From VRUE01 sp963753585 (GTDB lineage Bacteria; Actinomycetota; Thermoleophilia; Solirubrobacterales; 70-9): a stretch of DNA of 64,000 nt. Shown piece after piece: positions 39,425 to 47,771 of this stretch. Below the pieces are notes generated by a model. That model was not told the origin of the DNA. It was given only the letters and a program-made list of their open reading frames with translations, and did no database searches. Numbering within the stretch: position 1 is the first letter of the stretch; each line of letters starts with the position of its first letter. The position numbers were made by a program, and so were the translations under genes. The DNA lies in the NCBI GenBank assembly GCA_963753585.1, contig CAVWCU010000001.1, positions 1,116,001 through 1,180,000 of the forward strand, read 5' to 3'.

Positions 39425-39894
39425 CGCTCCACCGCTTCGATGAGCTTGCCGAGGCGGCGGCGGAGCTTCTTCAGCCGCTTGGCGGAGACGCGCGGAGCAA
39501 GCGCATCGTTGGCTCGCAGCTGCTTTGCCCGCAGTCCGTCGATCAGGCTCGTCAGCTCCTCTCGGTCCCCGGCCGCGACGTCGCCGGCGAAGCCCTCCAG
39601 CAGCTCGATTTCCACGTCGAGATCGCGACGCTCGCCCAGAGCGTCGGCCAGTACCTTCACCCGCTTCAAGGCCTTGCGCCAGCGCTTGCGGGGGAAGCAG
39701 GGCTCGAAGACCTCGAGCGCCGCCCGCAGCCGGCGTGTCGCAACCCGCATGTCGTGAACCCGCTCGACGTCGCTGACGCTGAGAACACCCTCGGCCTGTT
39801 CGAATACCTCCTCGGCACGGACCTCGACCACCCGTGCCGCAGCCGCAGCGAACGACGCTTCGCAATCGAGGTCGACCTTGCGCGCGCGTGCCAC
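39421..39894 (-). CDS. CHAD-domain protein, first half
   Basis: 157 residues: VHDMRVATRRLRAALEVFEP followed by a helical bundle with many Arg/Lys (ERRDLDVEIELL, KRLKKLRRRLGKLIEAVER). This equals the N-terminal half of a CHAD protein; the other half is the next, overlapping gene. CHAD proteins bind polyphosphate, in keeping with ppk1 and ppx nearby. The GTG at 39894 has TAGCCT 7 nt upstream. Confidence 0.82.
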   Translation of the reverse strand: MARARKVDLDCEASFAAAAARVVEVRAEEVFEQAEGVLSVSDVERVHDMRVATRRLRAALEVFEPCFPRKRWRKALKRVKVLADALGERRDLDVEIELLEGFAGDVAAGDREELTSLIDGLRAKQLRANDALAPRVSAKRLKKLRRRLGKLIEAVER

Positions 39895-39901
39895 GCATCC
39901 G

Positions 39902-39907
39902 AGGCTA
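39902..39907 (-). promoter_or_regulatory. -10 hexamer TAGCCT for the CHAD pair
   Basis: Ends 7 nt before the GTG at 39894, inside the 32-bp gap after the phosphatase gene. Confidence 0.4.
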
Positions 39908-39926
39908 AACGAGCGCGGTGTCGCGC

Positions 39927-40850
39927 CTAGGCAGCAACGCGAACGGGCGAGCCGTTGATGCTGCCATTGAGCATGTCGAGGACAACACCCTCGCGCAGGC
40001 CGCCCTTGCCGATCTGCAGTGGCTGGCCGAGCAGCTCGGAGACCTTCTCCAGGAGCAATACGCCGGTGGCGAGGATGCGGACCCGTTCGGGGTCGAGCTC
40101 GAAGCGGCGTGCCACCTCTGCCGCGGGATCGCTGCAGAGGACCCGCACGCCGCGCTCCAGGGTCTCGTATTCGAGCACCGCGCCGACCAGCCGCCGCAGC
40201 GACGTGGCGCTGCCACCGACCGCGACCGCCTGCTCTGGGCGCTCGATCTCGACCCCGGCGAAAATGTCGTCGATGCGGTCGCGCACCTTGCGGATCTCGG
40301 CCGCCGACGGCGGGTCGGAGGAGATCAGCTCGTCGGCGAGAGCGCCCGAACCAACCTGCCAGGAGCGGACCTCCTCGGCCCCACCGGGCACCGAGCCCAG
40401 GATCACCTCGGTCGATCCGCCGCCGACGTCGACCACACCGATCTTCCCCCCAACCGGATGCCCGAGCGTCTTGGTCGCGCCGATGAAGGCGAGTCGCCCC
40501 TCCTCCTCGTCGCTGAGGATCTCGACCGGAACGCCGGCCGCCTCGCCGATCGCCGCAGCCGCCTCCTCGCCGTTGGACGCCTCGCGGACCGCCGCTGTGG
40601 CGACCGCCCTGATCTCCGCGGCACCGAGCTCGCGAGCGAGCCGCACCTGCGTCGAGACCACCTCGGCGACCTCGTCGATCTTCTCTCTCAGGATCGCCCC
40701 GTCAGAGTCGAGCGCCTTGTTGATGCGCGTATAGGCCCGCTGCTCCATCACCTTCTTCAACTGCCCCTCCACGGGCTCAGCAACGAGCACACGGGTCGTG
40801 TTGGACCCAATGTCTATGGCGGCGCAAAGCGTCACGGGCGTCTCTCGCAT
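39927..40850 (-). CDS. ppx: Ppx/GppA-type exopolyphosphatase
   Basis: 307 residues, the short two-domain form common in actinobacteria. ASKHA landmarks: AAIDIGSNTTRVLVAE, TAAVREASNGEE, ILSDEEEGRLAFIGA, VVDVGGGSTEVILG, GSGALADEL, AVGGSATSLRRL and KGGLREGVVLDML. It hydrolyses polyphosphate or ppGpp-type substrates. It follows phoU by 40 bp and is followed by the CHAD genes, so it probably belongs to the first pst operon. Confidence 0.9.
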   Translation of the reverse strand: MRETPVTLCAAIDIGSNTTRVLVAEPVEGQLKKVMEQRAYTRINKALDSDGAILREKIDEVAEVVSTQVRLARELGAAEIRAVATAAVREASNGEEAAAAIGEAAGVPVEILSDEEEGRLAFIGATKTLGHPVGGKIGVVDVGGGSTEVILGSVPGGAEEVRSWQVGSGALADELISSDPPSAAEIRKVRDRIDDIFAGVEIERPEQAVAVGGSATSLRRLVGAVLEYETLERGVRVLCSDPAAEVARRFELDPERVRILATGVLLLEKVSELLGQPLQIGKGGLREGVVLDMLNGSINGSPVRVAA

Positions 40851-40890
40851 ATTCCCAGACGACTCGGATCTCAACCGGAGCGTGCGTCCG

Positions 40891-41580
40891 CTACTGCGCA
40901 GGATGCGAAGCGTCCTCGAACTCCCGGAACAGCCCGGTGACGATGAAGGCAACCTGCTCTCCGATGTCCACCGCGTTGTCCCCGATCCGCTCGATCGCCC
41001 GGGCTCCCAGCAGCATCGTCATCGCCCACTCGCGCCGGTCGGCGTCGTCGCCGATCTCCAGGGCGAGGCGGAAACAGTCCCGGTTGAGATTGTCGACGAC
41101 GTCGTCCTGGCGCACCAGGTCGCGCGCCATCTCCACGTTGCGCTCCTCGAAGGCCCGCTTGGCCTGGCTGATCAGGGTGCGGGTCTGTCCACCCATCGCG
41201 AGGATCAGTTTCACCATCTCCCGATCCGCCGGCGGCTCGTTGCCCGACAACGGGATCATCTTGCAGATGTTCACGCACTGGTCGCCCATCCGCTCGATGC
41301 TCTTCAGCACATGCAGGAGCGCCGAGATCAGCCGCAGGTCCGTTGCCACCGGCGACTGCCTCGCCAGTAGCGCGATCAAGCTCTGATGGACCTCGAGATA
41401 GCGGCCGTCGATGCGATCGTCGTCCGCGACCACGAGCTGCGCCAGCTCGACGTCCTGATGCTCGACCGCCTCCAGCGTCCGCTCCAGCGCGTCGCTGACG
41501 AGATCGAGTCCGCCCAAGGCGCTGGCCTCGAGCCGCTCCAGCTCTTCCTGGTAGTGGATCCTGGTTTCGACCGGCGCCAT
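40891..41580 (-). CDS. phoU: Phosphate signalling protein PhoU
   Basis: 229 residues, two three-helix PhoU repeats with metal-binding acidic clusters: HVLKSIERMGDQCVNICKM and LGARAIERIGDNAVDIGEQVAFIVTG. PhoU links PstSCAB to the PhoR sensor and restrains uptake when phosphate is ample. The ATG overlaps the pstB stop (ATGA). No PhoR-like kinase is in the window. Confidence 0.94.
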   Translation of the reverse strand: MAPVETRIHYQEELERLEASALGGLDLVSDALERTLEAVEHQDVELAQLVVADDDRIDGRYLEVHQSLIALLARQSPVATDLRLISALLHVLKSIERMGDQCVNICKMIPLSGNEPPADREMVKLILAMGGQTRTLISQAKRAFEERNVEMARDLVRQDDVVDNLNRDCFRLALEIGDDADRREWAMTMLLGARAIERIGDNAVDIGEQVAFIVTGLFREFEDASHPAQ

Positions 41581-42485
41581 CAGCCAACCTTGCCCGAGAC
41601 GTAGTCCTCCGTACGCGGGTCGGCGGGGTTGGTGAAGATCTTTTCGGTGTCGTCGTACTCGACCAGCCGGCCCCAGCGATTTTCCTCGTCGGCGTCGAGC
41701 TCGACCATGAGGAAGGCGGTGCGGTCGGATACGCGCGCAGCCTGCTGCATGTTGTGGGTGACGATGACGATCGAGAACTCCTCCTTCAGCTCGATCATCA
41801 GATCCTCGATCTTGCCGGTCGAGATCGGGTCGAGCGCCGAGCAGGGCTCGTCCATCAGGATCGTGTCGGGCTCGACGGCGATGCAGCGGGCGATGCAGAG
41901 GCGCTGCTGCTGGCCGCCGGAGAGGCCGAAGGCGTTGCTCTCCAACCGGTCCTTGACCTCGTCCCAGAGGGCGGCGCCGCGCAGGGCCCGCTCGACCGTG
42001 GAGTCCAGATCGTCCTTGCGGCCGAGGATGCGGGGGCCGAAGGCGACGTTGTCGTAGATCGACTTGGGGAACGGGTTCGGCTTCTGGAAGACCATCCCGA
42101 TCAGCTTGCGCACCTGGACCGGGTCCACGTCGGACCCGTAGAGGTCCTCGCCGTGGTAGAGCAGCTCGCCGCGCACTTCCGCAGCCGGGATCAGGTCGTT
42201 CATCCGGTTGAGGCAGCGCAGCAGCGTGCTCTTGCCGCATCCCGACGGGCCGATCAGGGCGGTCACGTCGTTGCGGTGGACGTCCATCGAGATGCCCTTC
42301 ACGGCGGAGACGCCGCCGTAGAGGACCTCGACCCCGTTCAGCTCGAAGACCTTCTCGCGCTTGCCGGTACCCCCCCGCTGGAACTCCTCGGGCCGCACCG
42401 CGATCGCGGCACGCTCCGCCGCCGCCTCTCGAGCCTCGCGACCGGTCCCGGCTCTGCTTTCGTCCTGCGCCATCTTCTCGCTCAC
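41580..42485 (-). CDS. pstB: Phosphate ABC transporter ATPase PstB, first operon
   Basis: 301 residues. A ~45-residue charged N-terminal extension precedes the usual core: GPSGCGKSTLLRCLNRMND, VFQKPNPFPKSIYDNVAFG, GLSGGQQQRLCIARCIA, TILMDEPCSALDP and VTHNMQQAARVSD. The start is a GTG at 42485; an ATG at 42473 is possible. It is coupled to phoU. Confidence 0.94.
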   Translation of the reverse strand: MSEKMAQDESRAGTGREAREAAAERAAIAVRPEEFQRGGTGKREKVFELNGVEVLYGGVSAVKGISMDVHRNDVTALIGPSGCGKSTLLRCLNRMNDLIPAAEVRGELLYHGEDLYGSDVDPVQVRKLIGMVFQKPNPFPKSIYDNVAFGPRILGRKDDLDSTVERALRGAALWDEVKDRLESNAFGLSGGQQQRLCIARCIAVEPDTILMDEPCSALDPISTGKIEDLMIELKEEFSIVIVTHNMQQAARVSDRTAFLMVELDADEENRWGRLVEYDDTEKIFTNPADPRTEDYVSGKVG

Positions 42486-42495
42486 CCTAGCCCAC

Positions 42496-43437
42496 CTACC
42501 ATCTCTGCTCGTAACGATTTCGTAGCCAGATCGCGAAGGAGTTCATCACCAGCAGAACTCCGAGCAGGACGATGATCCCGGCGAAGGCGAGCGCCTGGAA
42601 CTCGTCCTGCGGGCGCACCGCGTAGTTGAAGATCTGCACCGGCATCGCCGAGTAGCCGTCGGGCGAGAACGGGGTCGGGTCGAAGGTGACGAAGACCGTG
42701 GCGCCGACGAGCAGCAGCGGTGCCGTCTCCCCCAGGGCCCGCGAGACGGCGAGGATGACGCCGGTGGCGATCCCCGGGACCGAGGCCGGCAGAACCTGGC
42801 GGCGGATCGTCTGCCACTGGGTAGCGCCGAGCGCGAGCGAGCCCTGGCGGATCGAGTCGGGCACCGCCTTGATCGCCTCACGAGCGACGATGATCACCAT
42901 CGGCAGCACCAGCAGGGCCAGCGTCAGCGAGCCGGCGACGAGGATGAAGCCGAGGTCGAGCGGGCCGCGGACGATGAAGGCGAGGCCGAGGATGCCGTAG
43001 ATGATCGATGGGACCGCCGCCAGGTTCTGGATGTTGACCTCGACCAGCCGGTTCCACCAGCGGGTCTTGTCGGCGTACTCCTCGAGGTAGATCGCGGCCC
43101 CGATCCCGACCGGCACGACGAAGAGGATCACCCCGGCGATCAGCTCGAGCGAGCCGATGATCGCCGGCCGGAAACCGGCTTTCTCGGGATTGATGGTCGA
43201 GGGAGGGTTGGTGAAGAGATCGGTGCTGAGCGCCGGGGCGCCTTCGACGAAGGCCTGGATCAGGAGGGCGAGGAGGCCGGCCAGCGCGATCAGGACGGCG
43301 AGCAGGAGCAGCCCTGCGAAGGCGGCGTTGCGAATCACGTCGCCTCGCGGCTGCTCGCGCAGCATCGCCGCCGTGGTCGCGCGGGCGCCGGCGATCGCCA
43401 GGCGGTTGCGTGGGCTGACCGTCTCGGGGCCGGCCAT
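42496..43437 (-). CDS. pstA: Phosphate ABC transporter permease PstA, first operon
   Basis: 313 residues. A cytoplasmic start is followed by six membrane helices, with the permease coupling motif region ALGATQWQTIRRQVLPASVPGIATG and SRALGETAPLLLVGA, standard for PstA. The ATG at 43437 touches the pstC stop (TGATG). Confidence 0.93.
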   Translation of the reverse strand: MAGPETVSPRNRLAIAGARATTAAMLREQPRGDVIRNAAFAGLLLLAVLIALAGLLALLIQAFVEGAPALSTDLFTNPPSTINPEKAGFRPAIIGSLELIAGVILFVVPVGIGAAIYLEEYADKTRWWNRLVEVNIQNLAAVPSIIYGILGLAFIVRGPLDLGFILVAGSLTLALLVLPMVIIVAREAIKAVPDSIRQGSLALGATQWQTIRRQVLPASVPGIATGVILAVSRALGETAPLLLVGATVFVTFDPTPFSPDGYSAMPVQIFNYAVRPQDEFQALAFAGIIVLLGVLLVMNSFAIWLRNRYEQRW

Positions 43438-44354
43438 CACTCGTAGATCTCGCGGTAGCGGCGAGTGAGCCGGATGCTGATCGCGTTCATCGTCAGGGTG
43501 AGGACGAAGAGGACGGTGCCGACCGCAAAGACCGACTTGTAGTCGAGCGAGCCGGTGGAGATGTCGCCCGTCGCCGTGGTGGCGATGTAGGCGGTCATCG
43601 TCTGGATCGATTCGACCGGGTTGAGGGTGAAGTTCGGGGTCGAGCCGGCAGCGATGAGGACGATCATCGTCTCGCCGAGGGCGCGCGAGATCGCCAGCAC
43701 CACCGAGGCGACGATGCCCGAGAGCGCCGCCGGGAAGATCACCCGCACGGCCACCTTCGCCCTGGTCGCGCCGAGCGCGTAGGCGCCTTCGGAAAGCCCG
43801 CGAGGCACCGCCGACATCGCGTCGTCGGAGATCGAGGCGATGATCGGCACCACCATCAGGCCGAGTCCGAGGCTGGCGGCGAGCGCCATGAACGGCTTGC
43901 CGACGGCGCCGCCGAGGAACTCGCCGGGCCAGAGCGGCTGGATGATCTCGGGCAGGATGAAGGTGAGCGCGAAGATGCCGATCGCCACCGTGGGGATGCC
44001 GGCGAGGACCTCGAGCACCGGCTTGACCGTCTTGCGCACCCGGGGCCTGGCGTACTGGCTGAGGTAGACCGCGGTGCCGAGGCCGATCGGAATCGCGAAC
44101 AGCATCCCCCAGAGGGTCACGTTGAGGGTGCCGGCGACGATCGCCAGCACGCCGAAGCTGGGCGGCTCGAACTGCGGCGTCCAGTCGATCCCGAAGAAGA
44201 ACTCCTTGCCCGGGACGATCTCGAAGAAGCCGATCGTCGGCCCGAGCAGGGAGATGACGATCGCCGTGGTGGTGAGGACGGAGAGGAGGCCGCAGGCGGC
44301 GAGAAGGCCCTTGATGGCCTTCTCGCCGTAGCGGGGTTTGGACGCCTGCAGCAA
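43437..44354 (-). CDS. pstC: Phosphate ABC transporter permease PstC, first operon
   Basis: 305 residues with six membrane helices. Motifs: GIPTVAIGIFAL, GLSEGAYALGATRAKVAVRVIFPAALSGIVA and SRALGETMIVLIAAG. The start is a TTG at 44354 immediately after the pstS stop. Confidence 0.93.
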   Translation of the reverse strand: MLQASKPRYGEKAIKGLLAACGLLSVLTTTAIVISLLGPTIGFFEIVPGKEFFFGIDWTPQFEPPSFGVLAIVAGTLNVTLWGMLFAIPIGLGTAVYLSQYARPRVRKTVKPVLEVLAGIPTVAIGIFALTFILPEIIQPLWPGEFLGGAVGKPFMALAASLGLGLMVVPIIASISDDAMSAVPRGLSEGAYALGATRAKVAVRVIFPAALSGIVASVVLAISRALGETMIVLIAAGSTPNFTLNPVESIQTMTAYIATTATGDISTGSLDYKSVFAVGTVLFVLTLTMNAISIRLTRRYREIYE

Positions 44355-45308
44355 CTAACCGAGTTTCGCCGTGGCGTCCTTTGACGCTTCCAGCTGCTCT
44401 TCGGTCAGCGGGATGAAGCCGACGGCTTCAGCCACTTCGTTGACGTTGTCGAGGTAGTAGTCGACGAACGCCTTCACCTCGGGCTTTTCCAGCGCTTCCG
44501 CGCTCGGGTAGATGAGGAGCGGCCGGCTGAGCGGCACGTATTCGTCGTTCTGGGCGGTTTCCGCCGAGGGTGCGACGCAGCCTTTGCCGCCGTCGACTTC
44601 AAGCGCCTTCAGGGCGCCTTCGTTCTCCAGGTAGAAGGAATAGCCGAAGTAGCCCATGCCGCCCGGGGAGCCCTCGACGCCGGTGACGGTGGCGTTGTCG
44701 TTCTCGCCGACGTTGTTGTAGTCCTTGCGCGAGGCTCCCTCCTCACCGTTGATTTCCTCGGTGAAGTAGTCGAACGTGCCGGAGTCCGTGCCGGGGCCGA
44801 AGAGCGCCAGCTCCTCGTCGAATTCCTCTTGCAGGCCGGGAATCTGACTCCAGTTGTCGAGCGTGGAGTCCGGGCCCCAGACGGCGCCCAGCTGGTCGAC
44901 GGTGAGGCAGTTGACCGGGTTCTCGGGGTTGACGACGATGGTGAGGGCGTCGGTCGCGACCCGCACCTCCTCGAACTCGATGCCCTTCTTCTCGCAGGCT
45001 TCGACCTCTTCGGGCTCGATCGCGCGGGAGGCGTCGGAGATCGAGGTCTCTCCGGCGCAGAACTTTTCGAAGCCGCCGCCGGTACCGGAGGTGCCGACCG
45101 TCACCCTGACGCCGGAGTTTTCGGCTTCGAATTCCTCGGCAACCGCCTCGGTGAGCGGTGCCACCGTGCTGGACCCGTCGATGCGAATCGACCCCGAGAG
45201 GTCGCTGCTGCCGCCGGCCGTGCTTTCGTCGTCGCTGCCGCAGGCCGCGACCCCGACCGCCAGGACGGCAGCAGAGGCGAGGACCGCGAACAATCTAGAG
45301 CTAATCAC
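44355..45308 (-). CDS. pstS: Phosphate-binding lipoprotein PstS, first operon
   Basis: 317 residues. The signal peptide ends in GVAAC, a lipobox. Phosphate-binding loops: IRIDGSSTVAPLTEAVAEEF, GTSGTGGGFEKFC, SDASRAI, and GTDSGTFDYFTEEI, as in PstS. It delivers phosphate to the PstC/PstA channel. GAAGGAG lies 8 nt before the GTG. A four-unit Pho-box array is upstream. Confidence 0.95.
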   Translation of the reverse strand: MISSRLFAVLASAAVLAVGVAACGSDDESTAGGSSDLSGSIRIDGSSTVAPLTEAVAEEFEAENSGVRVTVGTSGTGGGFEKFCAGETSISDASRAIEPEEVEACEKKGIEFEEVRVATDALTIVVNPENPVNCLTVDQLGAVWGPDSTLDNWSQIPGLQEEFDEELALFGPGTDSGTFDYFTEEINGEEGASRKDYNNVGENDNATVTGVEGSPGGMGYFGYSFYLENEGALKALEVDGGKGCVAPSAETAQNDEYVPLSRPLLIYPSAEALEKPEVKAFVDYYLDNVNEVAEAVGFIPLTEEQLEASKDATAKLG

Positions 45309-45393
45309 TCTGTCTCCTTCTCGTCGTTCACTCCAGTGGACGGCCCTGCGGCCGCTGACGTCGCAACCCTCGCAGCGGTCGCCCAGGCAGCTT

Positions 45394-45437
45394 GTTACCT
45401 GCCTGTGTCGAGGATGTGAAAAAGATGTAAAAGACGC
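45394..45437 (-). promoter_or_regulatory. Four-unit Pho-box array before pstS (first operon)
   Basis: Exact 11-bp period on the plus strand: GTTACCTGCCT (45394), GTGTCGAGGAT (45405), GTGAAAAAGAT (45416), GTAAAAGACGC (45427). It lies between the receiver-less regulator and pstS, about 86 bp before the pstS start. Confidence 0.7.
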
Positions 45438-45452
45438 CGATCCAGCCGGGGC

Positions 45453-45740
45453 TCATCCATCCGGCGAGTAGCGGTAGCCGATTCCGCTGTGCGTGTGGAT
45501 CAGGCGCTGTCCGGGCAGCGCCTCGCTCAGCTTGGAGCGCAGGCGGCTGACGTAGACGTCGACCGAGCGGTCGTCGTTGCGCGGTTCGCGTCCCCACACC
45601 TCGGCATAGAGCTCCTCGCGGGTGAGGATGCGCTGAGGATGCGCCGCCAGCGTGCTCAGCAGCTGCAGCTCACGCATCGTCAAGCTGAGCGGACGCCCGT
45701 CGACCAGTGCCGCGTGCTCCTCAGGACGGATCTCCAACAT
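45453..45740 (-). CDS. Receiver-less OmpR-type winged-helix DNA-binding protein
   Basis: 95 residues, only the C-terminal effector domain of an OmpR/PhoB regulator: LEIRPEEHAALVDGRPLSLTMRELQLLSTLA, TREELYAEVWG, recognition helix RSVDVYVSRLRSKLSE and the wing IHTHSGIGYRYSP. No receiver fits between 45740 and the upstream gene: the longer reading upstream is frame noise across the tail of the full regulator. It sits between that regulator and pstS, and a Pho-box array lies just before it. It probably binds the same 11-bp repeats without phosphorylation control. Confidence 0.8.
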   Translation of the reverse strand: MLEIRPEEHAALVDGRPLSLTMRELQLLSTLAAHPQRILTREELYAEVWGREPRNDDRSVDVYVSRLRSKLSEALPGQRLIHTHSGIGYRYSPDG

Positions 45741-45774
45741 CTGAGCAAAGATCCCCGCGTCGAGCGGGCAGGCG

Positions 45775-45818
45775 GTTACGCAGGCGTAAAGCTGCTGTGA
45801 ACTACTTGTGAATCCTCG
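45775..45818 (-). promoter_or_regulatory. Four-unit Pho-box array before the receiver-less regulator
   Basis: GTTACGCAGGC (45775), GTAAAGCTGCT (45786), GTGAACTACTT (45797), GTGAATCCTCG (45808), exact 11-bp period. It overlaps the last codons of the full-length regulator gene. Confidence 0.65.
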
Positions 45819-46588
45819 GTGGTGGCTGGGGCCTCGATCGATTCGGCGGCCCCCTTGCCAATCTGCGCCGGCTCGATGCCACCGGCGGACTCTGGGTCGA
45901 AGCGGTAGCCGACGCCGAAGTGGGTGTGGATGTAGCTCCATCCAGGTGAGCGCTTCTCCAGCTTCTGACGCAGCTTGCGGATGAAGACGTCGACGGAGCG
46001 GTCGCCGTGGGCCATCGCGTAGCCCCAGACACGCTGGTAGATCGCCTCGCGCTCGAGCACCTGCCCTTTTGCGTCGGCGAGGAGCTGGAGCAGCTCGAAC
46101 TCCCGCCGAGTGAGGTCGAGGCTGCCGGAACCGACGAAGGCCTGGAACTGATCGGCGCGGATCTCCAGCTCGCCCGCGATCAGCGGCCCCGCCTCGACCA
46201 CGGCCCGGCTGCGACGGCGGCGACGTGACACCGCCTCGATCCGCGCCATCACCTCCTCGGGATGACAGGGCTTGCCGATCCAGTCGTCGACGCCGAGGCG
46301 CAGGGCCCGCACCCGCTGGGCCACGGTGGAGCGGCCGGAGCAGACGACCACGCCGAGGTCGGGCAGCATCCCGCAGACCCGCTCCAGGTAGCTCCAGGCT
46401 TCGTCGCCGAGAACCGAGAGGTCGATCAGCAGTGCGTTCAGCTTCATCGCCACCAGCTCATCGGGCGGAATCGCGCTGGTCAGAACCCGCTGCTGCCACC
46501 CGGCAGCCTCGGTGCGCTTCGACAGGACGGTGACGAAGCCACTGTCCTCGTCGATTACCGCGAGCCGGATGGTCTGCTGTGGGTTCAA
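45776..46588 (-). CDS. OmpR/PhoB-family response regulator (full length)
   Basis: 270 residues. Receiver: acidic pair in VIDEDSGFV, phosphoacceptor Asp in ALLIDLSVLG, Ser in VVVCSGRS, and Lys in WIGKPCHPEEV. Winged helix: LEIRADQFQAFVGSGSLDLTRREFELLQLLA, REAIYQRVWGYAMAHG, RSVDVFIRKLRQKLEKR and IHTHFGVGYRFDP. A ~40-residue tail follows. Position next to pst suggests it is the PhoP/PhoB of this genome, but its sensor kinase is not here. The start is a TTG at 46588; TACAAT (46639-46644, minus) is a good -10. Confidence 0.88.
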   Translation of the reverse strand: MNPQQTIRLAVIDEDSGFVTVLSKRTEAAGWQQRVLTSAIPPDELVAMKLNALLIDLSVLGDEAWSYLERVCGMLPDLGVVVCSGRSTVAQRVRALRLGVDDWIGKPCHPEEVMARIEAVSRRRRRSRAVVEAGPLIAGELEIRADQFQAFVGSGSLDLTRREFELLQLLADAKGQVLEREAIYQRVWGYAMAHGDRSVDVFIRKLRQKLEKRSPGWSYIHTHFGVGYRFDPESAGGIEPAQIGKGAAESIEAPATTEDSQVVHSSFTPA

Positions 46589-46682
46589 GTGGCGGACGCC
46601 GTTGCTGACGATGCTGTGCCTTGGGCTAAGACGGCAGGATTGTATGCCTCTGGGGCGACGGCTGTGTCGTCAAAACCCCTGC

Positions 46683-46704
46683 GTTCACAGGATTTTCACA
46701 GCTG
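46683..46704 (+). promoter_or_regulatory. Two-unit Pho-box-like repeat, plus orientation
   Basis: GTTCACAGGAT (46683) and TTTCACAGCTG (46694), 11 bp apart, facing right toward the possible small RNA. TAATTT at 46713 is a -10-like match about 8 nt beyond. It may instead serve the regulator gene on the left. Confidence 0.45.
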
Positions 46705-46747
46705 AATGCACGTAATTTGCGGGAAAAGAGGGTGACCCAGCCCGATC

Positions 46748-46753
46748 TACTAT
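46748..46753 (+). promoter_or_regulatory. -10 hexamer TACTAT before a possible small gene
   Basis: Ends 8 nt before the ATG at 46762. Confidence 0.4.
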
Positions 46754-46761
46754 TTCTCTGG

Positions 46762-46872
46762 ATGTTCACCGCGGAGGGTCATTCACGCGGCAAACTCCAT
46801 TCCATGAGACTCCTCTCTCGTTACCGCGAACGGCCCACTGCCCCGGGCCGTTCGCTCTTTCTGGGCCTCTAG
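46762..46872 (+). other. Candidate small RNA or 36-codon leaderless gene
   Basis: An ATG at 46762 opens a 36-codon frame to a TAG at 46870-46872. TACTAT lies 8 nt upstream and a Pho-box-like pair 60-80 nt upstream. A strong hairpin with a TCTTTCT tail (46826-46862) falls inside the frame, which favours a terminated small RNA of roughly 100-140 nt over a protein. The peptide is Arg-rich and matches nothing I know. It lies in the 290-bp gap between the response regulator and uppP. Confidence 0.35.
46826..46862 (+). terminator. Rho-independent-type terminator, plus strand
   Basis: GCGAACGGCCC (46826-46836), loop ACTGCCCC, GGGCCGTTCGC (46845-46855), then TCTTTCT. Eleven perfect pairs and a T-rich tail only on the plus side, so it ends rightward transcription. 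Confidence 0.75.
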
Positions 46873-46878
46873 GAGGGG

Positions 46879-47694
46879 CTAACTGATCGCACCGGTCCCC
46901 GCCAGCGCCAGAACCAGCACGCCCAGGACGATTCGGTAGACGACGAAGATCTCCAGCGTGTGGGTGCTGAGGTAGCGAAGCAGCCAGGCGATCGCCAGAT
47001 AGCCGGAGACGAAGGCAACGAGCGTGGCGATCGCCGTCGCCCCCACCGAGGCACTTCCGTCCTCGCCGATCTTGCGCAGCTCGAAGAGCCCACTCAGGAC
47101 CACGGCCGGGACCGAGAGCAAGAACGAGTAGCGGGCGGCGGCGACCCGGTCGAAGCCGCGAAACAGGCCGGCTGAGATCGTCGCCCCCGAGCGCGAGACG
47201 CCGGGGATCAGGGCCAGCGCCTGGGCCATGCCGACGAACAGCCCGTCGCGACCGTTCATCTCGGCCAGGGCTCGCTGCCGGGTGCCAACCCGCTCGGCGA
47301 GGACCATCACGAATGAGAAGAGGATGAGGGCCGAGCCGATCAGGTAGAGGCTGCGCGCGCCCGACTCGATCTGATCGCTGAAGGCGAAGCCGAAGATCGA
47401 GATCGGGATCGTGCCCAAGACGATGAACCAGCCCAGCTTCGCGTCTTGGCTGCTCTGGCGAATCGGCACCCGCAATTCGCGCAGCCAGGCAGACGCTATG
47501 CGCCAGAGGTCGGCGCGGAAGTAGATCAGGACCGCGGCCATCGTGCCGAGCTGGATCACGGCGGTGAACCCTGCACCTGGGTCGGGCCAGCCGAGCAACG
47601 CCGGCACGATTCGCAGGTGCCCGCTAGAGGAGATCGGCAGGAACTCGGTCAGCCCCTGCACGAGGCCGAGGACGATGGCCTCGAGGGTGCTCAT
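46879..47694 (-). CDS. uppP: Undecaprenyl-diphosphatase
   Basis: 271 residues, about eight membrane helices, recycling the peptidoglycan lipid carrier by removing a phosphate on the outer face. Signatures: IVLGLVQGLTEFLPISSSGHL and ALIPGVSRSGATISAGLFRGFDR. The ATG at 47694 is set by TAGGAT 8 nt upstream and by the family start STLEAIVLG. Confidence 0.94.
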   Translation of the reverse strand: MSTLEAIVLGLVQGLTEFLPISSSGHLRIVPALLGWPDPGAGFTAVIQLGTMAAVLIYFRADLWRIASAWLRELRVPIRQSSQDAKLGWFIVLGTIPISIFGFAFSDQIESGARSLYLIGSALILFSFVMVLAERVGTRQRALAEMNGRDGLFVGMAQALALIPGVSRSGATISAGLFRGFDRVAAARYSFLLSVPAVVLSGLFELRKIGEDGSASVGATAIATLVAFVSGYLAIAWLLRYLSTHTLEIFVVYRIVLGVLVLALAGTGAIS

Positions 47695-47702
47695 GGCGGC
47701 GC

Positions 47703-47708
47703 ATCCTA
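47703..47708 (-). promoter_or_regulatory. -10 hexamer TAGGAT for uppP
   Basis: Ends 8 nt before the ATG at 47694; discards a longer in-frame start at 47751. Confidence 0.5.
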
Positions 47709-47758
47709 TGCAAGTGCCGGGGGCAGGATGGAAAGCCGATGGCGCCGGCATAGTGCGC

Positions 47759-47764
47759 TAGATT
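47759..47764 (+). promoter_or_regulatory. -10 hexamer TAGATT for the small membrane protein gene
   Basis: Ends 7 nt before the GTG at 47772. Confidence 0.45.
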
Positions 47765-47771
47765 CCCGGGC

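Noticed and set aside
46764..46788. GTTCAC...ATTCAC as another Pho-box
   Set aside because: The spacing between the two cores is 17 bp, not 11 or 22, so it does not fit the array.
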